DNA from: Altererythrobacter sp.
GTDB taxonomy: Bacteria > Pseudomonadota > Alphaproteobacteria > Sphingomonadales > Sphingomonadaceae
Assembly: GCA_024636575.1 (NCBI GenBank)
Contig: JAGXGU010000015.1
Coordinates: 1-12,446 of the forward strand
Direction of reading: 5' to 3'
DNA length: 12,446 nt
Below are positions 7,603 to 12,446 of the stretch, piece by piece (the stretch's first letter is position 1; the number at the start of each line of letters is the position of its first letter). The notes below the pieces were generated by a model, which saw nothing but the letters and a program-made list of their open reading frames with translations, did not search any database and was not told where the DNA came from. Both the position numbers and the translations under genes were made by a program.

Positions 7603-7746
7603 TTAGCCTTGCGGTCCCGGCGCGGGTGGGGCCGGGCCATCCACTTGCGGCGCATCATCCACATCCAGCGCCTCACGGCCCAGCAACCGGATCAAGGCGA
7701 CCACGATCAGGAAATGCGACAGGGCAAGGGCGAAATAATCGATCAC
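7603..7746 (-). CDS. Small one-helix membrane protein coupled to the O-glycosylation ligase
   Basis: A 47-residue reading frame with GTG start. Residues about 4-23 (YFALALSHFLIVVALIRLL) form one transmembrane helix, followed by an acidic/proline-rich tail (EALDVDDAPQVDG, then APPAPGPQG). Its TAA stop lies five bases before the GTG of the ligase, so the two are probably translated together. This spacing, the clean membrane helix followed by a charged end, and a candidate extended -10 just upstream are why I consider it real. The ribosome site is weak: GAAAGG lies 13-15 bases ahead, which also suits a TTG three codons upstream. I do not recognise the family. A membrane accessory or stabiliser of the ligase is a guess from position only. 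Confidence 0.6.
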   Translation of the reverse strand: MIDYFALALSHFLIVVALIRLLGREALDVDDAPQVDGPAPPAPGPQG

Positions 7747-7770
7747 GGAGCGCAAGCGGCCTTTCAGGCG

Positions 7771-7779
7771 ATTGTATCA
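7771..7779 (-). promoter_or_regulatory. Candidate extended -10 promoter for the small protein/ligase operon
   Basis: TGATACAAT on the minus strand fits an extended -10 (TG-n-TACAAT, 5 of 6 to consensus). Transcription would begin near 7764, giving a leader of about 18 bases before the GTG at 7746. No good -35 lies 17 bases upstream, which extended -10 promoters tolerate. It sits in the 105-base divergent gap that must also hold the glycosyltransferase promoter. Confidence 0.3.
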
Positions 7780-7851
7780 GGCAGTGTATAGGGGCAGCTT
7801 ATCAGGGCACAGTTGACGCGGCGTTAAGGGTGTTGTGGCAGAAAAGCCGGC

Positions 7852-9108
7852 ATGACCCGTGTGCTCCATATCCTCGACCATTCATTGCCGATGCATAGCG
7901 GCTACACCTTCCGCACGCGCGCGATCCTGAAAGCCCAGCAGGCTGCCGGGATCGAAGTGCGCGCGATTACCGGCTTGCGCCACACGCAGGACAGCCCCGC
8001 AGCCGAAGTGGTCGAAGGGCTGATGTTCCACCGCACACCGGGCGATCCGGGCGGGCTGGCGGGTGGGCTGGTAGGCGGGCTGGCCGGAATGCGGGAATGG
8101 CGCGAGGTCGTCCGCTTCGCCGAAGCCATCGAAGCACTGGTGGACGAATGGCAGCCCGACATCCTGCACGCCCATTCCCCGGCCCTGTGCGGGCTGGCGG
8201 CGATGAAAGTGGCGCGTAAGCGCGGCATTCCGCTGGTCTATGAAATCCGCGCCTTCTGGGAAGATGCAGCCGTAGGAAATCTGACCGGGCGCGAAGGTTC
8301 GATAAAATATCGCGCAACCCGCGCATTGGAAAACCGCGTTGTCGCGGGCGCCGATGCAGTGTTCACTATCTGCGATGGCCTGCGCGACGACCTGGTTTCC
8401 CGGGGCCTTCCCGGCGGCAAGATCGGCATATCGCCCAATGGGGTCGATTTAACCCTGTTCGGCGATCCTCTGGCGCGCAATGCAGTGCTGGCGGCTGAAT
8501 TGGGGATTGACGCCGCAGGCCCGGTTATCGGCTTCATCGGCAGTTTCTACGATTACGAAGGCCTGGACGATCTGATCGCGGCGATGCCCCTGCTCAGGGC
8601 GCGCCAGCCGCATGCACAATTGCTGCTGGTCGGGGGCGGGCCGATGGATGCGGCATTGCGCGCGCAGGCCGCCGCATCACCTGCCGCCGACGCGATTATC
8701 TTCACCGGCCGCGTGCCCCATACGCAGGTCGAACGATACTATTCGCTGATCGATATCCTGGCCTATCCGCGCAAACGCAGCCGCCTGACCGATCTGGTCA
8801 CGCCGCTGAAACCGCTGGAGGCGATGGCGCAGCGCCGGATTGTCGCCGCGTCCGACGTTGGCGGACACCGCGAACTGATCGTGGACGGCGCAACGGGCAT
8901 CCTGTTCCCGGCAGACAATCCGCAAGGCTGCGCCGATGCGCTGGCCGATCTGGCCGACGGGAAATCGGATTGGGACGCGATGCGCGCACGCGGCGTCGAC
9001 CATGTTCGGCGCCACCATGACTGGGCTCTCAACATTCGCAATTATCAATCCGTTTATCATCATTTGCTAGGCCGCGAAACCAATGGGGCAACATCGAAAG
9101 CAGCGTAA
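7852..9108 (+). CDS. GT4-type glycosyltransferase, exosortase A system-associated
   Basis: Cytoplasmic GT-B fold glycosyltransferase that should add a sugar from a nucleotide donor during surface polysaccharide or glycan assembly. The 418 residues begin with the signature of the exosortase-A-associated subfamily (LDHSLPMHSGYTFRTRAIL, from residue 8). Also typical are HAHSP (106-110), YEIRAFWEDAA (130-140), AVFTICDGLRDDL (169-181), SPNGVDL (194-200), VIGFIGSFYDYEGLD (225-239) and LVTPLKPLEAMAQ (315-327). The acceptor-side GT4 region is intact, although the first Glu of a classical EX7E motif is not in register (Leu315), which I recall as normal for this subfamily. Residues 68-79 are three GL(A/V)G units encoded by a 12-base tandem repeat. 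The ATG at 7852 has no strong ribosome site. It is divergent from the ligase and followed 43 bases later by a membrane protein gene. Confidence 0.9.
   Translation: MTRVLHILDHSLPMHSGYTFRTRAILKAQQAAGIEVRAITGLRHTQDSPAAEVVEGLMFHRTPGDPGGLAGGLVGGLAGMREWREVVRFAEAIEALVDEWQPDILHAHSPALCGLAAMKVARKRGIPLVYEIRAFWEDAAVGNLTGREGSIKYRATRALENRVVAGADAVFTICDGLRDDLVSRGLPGGKIGISPNGVDLTLFGDPLARNAVLAAELGIDAAGPVIGFIGSFYDYEGLDDLIAAMPLLRARQPHAQLLLVGGGPMDAALRAQAAASPAADAIIFTGRVPHTQVERYYSLIDILAYPRKRSRLTDLVTPLKPLEAMAQRRIVAASDVGGHRELIVDGATGILFPADNPQGCADALADLADGKSDWDAMRARGVDHVRRHHDWALNIRNYQSVYHHLLGRETNGATSKAA
8053..8088 (+). repeat. 12-base tandem repeat, three copies, inside the glycosyltransferase gene
   Basis: Three adjacent units, GGGCTGGCGGGT, GGGCTGGTAGGC and GGGCTGGCCGGA, encode GLAG-GLVG-GLAG (residues 68-79). 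They share GGGCTGG and GG at fixed positions. The unit length is a multiple of three, so copy-number changes would keep the frame. It lies in the N-terminal Rossmann domain between a beta-strand segment and an amphipathic helix, a likely surface loop. Confidence 0.75.
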
Positions 9109-9151
9109 AGCCACATCTTCAATCGATCGACACAGCCAGGAACGACCTAAA

Positions 9152-10234
9152 ATGGTATCCAGTAACAAGCAGGCAAAGGCACCAATCAGTTCGCATCGGG
9201 CGTTCCCCGCAATTGTTGCGTTGTGGTTCGGCGCACTGCTGGGCATCGGCAGCCTGATTGTTCCGGCGGCTGTGTTCGAACAGATCCTTGCGATCTCCGG
9301 ACTGGCTGAAATCGTGCCTGCAACCAAGGCACCGCTGGGATTTTCCGCGCGGCTGGGGATCGCTGTTGCCGGAACGGCAATTGGTGTCCTTGCCGGTCTG
9401 CTGCTGGCCCGCAAGGTCGCGGGGGCCCGTTTGCGGCAGGGCCGATCTACCGGAAACGAAGATGATTTCCCATGGGCCAAACCACCGATCTGCGCCCTCG
9501 AGGAGCTGGGCGCGCTCAGTCTCGATCAGCCGGTTGAAGATGAAAGCGCAGTTGAACCGGCGGCGGGCGATTGGGTCGATGATTCACAGGATCGCGCGAA
9601 CCAAGCGGAAGTATTGCATTCATTCGAAACGCCCGAGGAAACCTCAGGTGAGGCCGAAATCGTGCTGGCAGAGGTCGATGTGGCCCATCAGGCCTTTGCG
9701 CAAAATCCCCCAACCGGCATGTCCGCAGAACAATTGATTCGCCGTCCGCTGGACGAACTCGGTATCGTCCAATTGGTCGAACGTTTCGCCTTGTCGCTCC
9801 AGCAGCGGCCCGCAGACGCCCTCCTTGCACAGAAGGCGGCCAGCGCAGCCCCATTGCCGGTAGCAGATTTCCCAATCGAGGACGCCCGGTATGCGAAGAA
9901 CACAACCGCCTGGAAAGCGGCCTTCGCAGCGGGAGAACAGGAAGATGATGATGCGGAAGTGGACGAGGAATTCAGTTCGCTGCTGAACCTCAGGAAAGCA
10001 AGTGCCGGCCCGCGTAAATGCGTGGAACTGCCGGAAGATGGGGACAGCGATCCGTCCGAAACCGTGGCAGTTTTCCCGAGGCAGGAAGGCGAACCGGGGC
10101 GGCGGAAATTCACTGCTCCGGTCGCAGTTCCCGCCCTGGAGGGGCAGGCTTCCGAAAAAGACATTGCCGCAGTTACGGAACGCACATTGCGCGGCGCATT
10201 GGAACAGCTTCAGAAAATGAGCGGGGTCGGCTGA
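9152..10234 (+). CDS. Uncharacterised two-helix membrane protein with long acidic cytoplasmic region
   Basis: I do not recognise a named family. The 360-residue product has a short basic N-terminus, a transmembrane helix at about 18-42, a short loop, a second helix at about 68-88 ending in ARKVAGARLRQGR, and then some 270 mostly acidic, disordered-looking residues. The positive-inside rule places both ends in the cytoplasm. Two stretches in the tail look helical and possibly conserved: RRPLDELGIVQLVERFALSL (197-216) and the C-terminal TERTLRGALEQLQKM (342-356). An acidic patch (EDDDAEVDEEF) lies at 264-274. The frame is open from ATG 9083, but that overlaps the glycosyltransferase. ATG 9152 has AGGAA nine bases upstream and a better N-terminus. 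It is 43 bases after the glycosyltransferase, probably in one operon, suggesting a scaffold or regulatory role in envelope glycan assembly; that is inference. Confidence 0.75.
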   Translation: MVSSNKQAKAPISSHRAFPAIVALWFGALLGIGSLIVPAAVFEQILAISGLAEIVPATKAPLGFSARLGIAVAGTAIGVLAGLLLARKVAGARLRQGRSTGNEDDFPWAKPPICALEELGALSLDQPVEDESAVEPAAGDWVDDSQDRANQAEVLHSFETPEETSGEAEIVLAEVDVAHQAFAQNPPTGMSAEQLIRRPLDELGIVQLVERFALSLQQRPADALLAQKAASAAPLPVADFPIEDARYAKNTTAWKAAFAAGEQEDDDAEVDEEFSSLLNLRKASAGPRKCVELPEDGDSDPSETVAVFPRQEGEPGRRKFTAPVAVPALEGQASEKDIAAVTERTLRGALEQLQKMSGVG

Positions 10235-10316
10235 TACAGGCCGTACCTGACTGGCGGCCGCCGGTCTGACTTATCTGCTGAAATCCAGATATTTACTCGA
10301 TAGCGTTCGCCTTCAT

Positions 10317-10349
10317 GGCCCGCAGGAGCGATCCGGCGGGCCGAATTTT
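10317..10349 (+). terminator. Rho-independent terminator after the two-helix membrane protein gene
   Basis: GGCCCGC (10317-10323) pairs perfectly with GCGGGCC (10336-10342). Inside, after one A-G mismatch, GGA pairs with TCC around a GCGA tetraloop of the GNRA type. GAATTTT follows directly. Long GC stem, stable loop and a short T-run fit an intrinsic terminator 82 bases after the upstream stop codon. Confidence 0.65.
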
Positions 10350-10435
10350 GCGTGCGCCGCGCCTGCGCAGGGCCATGTTATTCTTTGCCCGGGCGAAAGA
10401 TAAGTTGCGGCTTCACGGTTGCAAAAACCACTTCG

Positions 10436-10535
10436 TGTCGTCAATAACGGCCAAAGCGACATTTTTGCTACGGCTGGCATCGGCGAGAGTCGCATTTCAT
10501 TGCCGAGCGGGGTCCTGCAAACCCTTGGCCCGGCA
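10436..10535 (+). promoter_or_regulatory. Structured leader upstream of gltB
   Basis: Two possible RNA structures are visible. TGTCG (10436-10440) pairs with CGACA (10457-10461) and is followed by five Ts, like a weak attenuator. TGCCG (10501-10505) pairs with CGGCA (10531-10535), enclosing GGGT/ACCC (10510-10513 with 10521-10524), and ends 21 bases before the ATG. gltB is often controlled by nitrogen status, so a leader-based control is conceivable. I recognise no known riboswitch class, and the stems are short. Confidence 0.25.
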
Positions 10536-10556
10536 CCTGACAGAATTGGAATTGGA

Positions 10557-12446
10557 ATGGGCAACACTGCGCCCCTGCGTTCGTTTGAAATCGGCCAGAA
10601 GATCGGTCTTTATGATCCGCGTAATGAACACGATGCCTGCGGCGTCGGGCTCGTCGCGCATATCAAAGGCCGCAAAAGCCATTCAATCGTGACGCAGGCG
10701 CTCGAGATTCTGCATAATCTCGACCACCGGGGCGCCACGGGTGCCGACCCGCTGCTGGGCGATGGCGCCGGAATCCTGCTGCAAATTCCCGATCCGCTGA
10801 TCCGCAAATGGGCGCAAAGCACGGGCCACACCCTCCCCGCGCCCGGCGATTATGCAGTGGCCATGTGTTTCATGCCGCAGGACGGGGCCGCCCGCGATTT
10901 CGTGACCGAACGGCTGGAAAAATTCATCACCAAAGAAGGCCAGACCCTGATCGGCTGGCGCGATGTGCCGGTAACGCTGACCGGTCTGGGCAAGACTGTT
11001 GTGGAAACAATGCCGGTAATACGGCAATGTATTGTTGCACGCGGAGAAGGCTGCGCTGACCAGCAAGCGTTCGAACGCAAGCTGATCGTGATTCGCAAGC
11101 AAACGCTCAATCCGCTCAAAGACCTCGCCGAAAAACACGATCTGTCGGGCCTGCTAACCATGTACATCCCGAGCTTTTCCAGCCGGACGATCGTGTACAA
11201 GGGTCTGCTGCTGGCCACGCAGGTCGGCAGTTTCTACGACGATCTGCGCGATCCCGATTGCGTCAGCGCGCTGGGCCTGGTGCATCAGCGGTTTTCGACC
11301 AACACTTTCCCCAGCTGGCGTCTGGCGCATCCGTTCCGGCTGATCGCGCATAATGGCGAAATCAACACGGTTCGCGGTAACGTGAACTGGATGAATGCGC
11401 GCCGCAGGACGATGGAGAGCGATCTTCTCGGCCCCGATCTGGACAAGATGTGGCCGCTGATCCCGCATGGCCAATCCGACACCGCCTGCCTCGACAATGC
11501 GCTCGAACTGCTGCTGGCGGGCGGATACAGCCTGGCCCATGCGATGATGGTGCTGATGCCGGAAGCATGGGCGAAAAATCCGCTGATGGACCCCGCGCGC
11601 AAGGCATTTTACGAATATCACGCCGCCCTGATGGAGCCGTGGGACGGCCCGGCTGCGGTGGCTTTCACCGATGGTCGGCAGATCGGCGCGACGCTGGACC
11701 GCAATGGCCTGCGCCCGGCACGTTTCTGCGTGACCAAGGATGATCTGGTATGCCTCGCGTCGGAAAGCGGTGTGCTGCCATTTGCGGAAGAGGACATCAT
11801 CCGCAAATGGCGTCTCCAGCCCGGCCGGATGCTGTTGATCGACCTTGAACAGGGCCGGATCATCGAAGACGAGGAACTGAAGGCTGATCTCGCCGAGGCG
11901 GAGCCGTATGCAAAGTGGCTCGACCAGGCGCAGTACAAGCTCGAAGATCTCGAACATCTCGACCTCGAATATTCCGAAGTGCCCGAACACAGCACGGAAT
12001 TGCTGCAGCGCCAGCAGGCGTTTGGCTACACGCAGGAAGATGTCACCAAATTCCTCGAGCCGATGGCGTCCAAGGGCGAAGATCCGATCGGGTCGATGGG
12101 CACCGATACGCCGATTGCCGTCCTGTCGGATCGCAGCCGTCTGCTGTACGATTATTTCAAGCAGAATTTCGCGCAGGTAACCAACCCGCCGATCGATCCG
12201 ATCCGCGAAGAACTGGTGATGAGCCTGCTCTCGATGATCGGCCCGCGTCCCAATTTGCTGGGCCATGATGCCGGCACGCACAAGCGGCTCGAGGTCAGCC
12301 AGCCGATCCTGACCAATCAGGATCTCGCGAAAATCCGTTCGGTCGAGAGCGGCCTCGACGGCGCGTTCCGCACCGAAACCATCGACATCACCTGGAGAGC
12401 CTCAAAAGGCGCCAAGGGCCTGGCCTTCGCCCTGAAGGAAATGTGC
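10557..12446 (+). CDS. gltB: Glutamate synthase large (alpha) subunit GltB, N-terminal part, truncated by window edge
   Basis: Large subunit of NADPH-dependent glutamate synthase, which makes two glutamates from glutamine and 2-oxoglutarate in the cytoplasm together with the small subunit GltD. 630 residues are visible out of about 1500. Residues 1-27 are a propeptide; Cys28 in HDACGVG becomes the N-terminal nucleophile of the class II glutamine amidotransferase domain, which runs to about 425. Characteristic motifs include DHRGATGADP (55-64), QRFSTNTFPSW, HNGEINTVRGN and LDRNGLRPARF. The central domain begins about 450, with LLSMIGPRPNLLG and the AKIRSVE region near the edge. The FMN-binding synthase and 3Fe-4S domains lie outside. 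ATG 10557 follows TTGGA six bases upstream, a modest ribosome site, but it gives a propeptide of ordinary length. No gltD precedes it. Confidence 0.97.
   Translation, partial: MGNTAPLRSFEIGQKIGLYDPRNEHDACGVGLVAHIKGRKSHSIVTQALEILHNLDHRGATGADPLLGDGAGILLQIPDPLIRKWAQSTGHTLPAPGDYAVAMCFMPQDGAARDFVTERLEKFITKEGQTLIGWRDVPVTLTGLGKTVVETMPVIRQCIVARGEGCADQQAFERKLIVIRKQTLNPLKDLAEKHDLSGLLTMYIPSFSSRTIVYKGLLLATQVGSFYDDLRDPDCVSALGLVHQRFSTNTFPSWRLAHPFRLIAHNGEINTVRGNVNWMNARRRTMESDLLGPDLDKMWPLIPHGQSDTACLDNALELLLAGGYSLAHAMMVLMPEAWAKNPLMDPARKAFYEYHAALMEPWDGPAAVAFTDGRQIGATLDRNGLRPARFCVTKDDLVCLASESGVLPFAEEDIIRKWRLQPGRMLLIDLEQGRIIEDEELKADLAEAEPYAKWLDQAQYKLEDLEHLDLEYSEVPEHSTELLQRQQAFGYTQEDVTKFLEPMASKGEDPIGSMGTDTPIAVLSDRSRLLYDYFKQNFAQVTNPPIDPIREELVMSLLSMIGPRPNLLGHDAGTHKRLEVSQPILTNQDLAKIRSVESGLDGAFRTETIDITWRASKGAKGLAFALKEMC

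Larger units (their letters stand above)
10235..10556. other. 322-base noncoding stretch before gltB
   Basis: No convincing gene is visible on either strand. The stretch holds a strong hairpin terminator for the preceding gene at 10317-10349. It then holds several further hairpins and a weak promoter-like pair: TTGCAA at 10419-10424 and AATAAC at 10443-10448, 18-base spacer. The last 50 bases contain a nested stem just ahead of the gltB start. Reading frames crossing this region lack ribosome sites and run into gltB in the wrong frame. Confidence 0.6.

Noticed and set aside
7609..7791. 60-residue reading frame on the plus strand opposite the small membrane protein
   Set aside because: The Arg/His/Gln-rich translation has no features. 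The minus-strand frame has a membrane helix and tight coupling to the ligase gene.
7813..7841. TTGACG as a -35 for the glycosyltransferase promoter
   Set aside because: At 17-base spacing the -10 would be TGGCAG, a poor match, and would fall about 10 bases from the start codon. I could not support a promoter there.
9083..9151. Upstream start for the two-helix membrane protein
   Set aside because: It would overlap the end of the glycosyltransferase gene and add a basic stretch with no role. ATG 9152 has a properly spaced AGGAA.
10315..10692. 125-residue plus-strand frame starting in the gltB leader
   Set aside because: It begins within the terminator hairpin, has no ribosome site, and overlaps gltB out of frame.
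11154..12281. 375-residue reading frame on the minus strand
   Set aside because: It lies entirely antisense to gltB, which is conserved in sequence throughout. The His/Arg/Gln-rich translation shows no recognisable motif.
1..12446. CRISPR array, tRNA, rRNA, insertion sequence or phage genes
   Set aside because: Looked for on both strands. There are no spaced direct repeats, cloverleaf-like segments, transposase/integrase motifs or terminal inverted repeats.

Overview
The window is GC-rich, densely coded chromosomal DNA. Its gene set fits an alphaproteobacterium, most likely of the Sphingomonadales/Erythrobacteraceae: an exosortase-A-type O-glycosylation ligase with its partner glycosyltransferase, an intracellular PHA depolymerase, an M13 peptidase and an alphaproteobacterial-type ABC exporter. 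This assignment rests on recognising protein families, not on a marker gene. I see no rRNA, tRNA, insertion sequence, phage gene or CRISPR array.

Left part (1-3096, minus strand). The first 286 residues of an exported M13 zinc metallopeptidase run off the left edge. Upstream of it lies an MsbA-like ABC exporter, which ends in a good intrinsic terminator. An intergenic stretch with two inverted repeats separates the two genes.

Middle (3097-6127). An intracellular polyhydroxyalkanoate depolymerase (phaZ, plus strand, probable TTG start) converges on a minus-strand pair: a MaoC/HtdZ-like hydratase followed by a thiolase. A strong GC-rich hairpin sits between the convergent 3' ends. Together they suggest local acyl-CoA and storage-polymer metabolism.

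Exosortase-linked surface glycan block (6188-10234). A small 47-residue one-helix protein and a Wzy-like O-glycosylation ligase are tightly coupled on the minus strand. Divergent from them are a GT4-type glycosyltransferase of the exosortase-A-associated kind and an unrecognised two-helix protein with a long acidic cytoplasmic tail. No exosortase or PEP-CTERM substrate lies in the window, so this looks like one edge or a satellite of a larger locus.

Right part (10235-12446). A 322-base noncoding stretch holds a terminator hairpin for the upstream gene and a structured leader. After it comes gltB, the large subunit of NADPH glutamate synthase, of which the first 630 residues are visible before the right edge.

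Most of the window is ordinary housekeeping and accessory metabolism. I found no clearly new multi-gene system. The parts most worth following are the uncharacterised small membrane protein and the two-helix acidic protein, both attached to the exosortase-associated genes.
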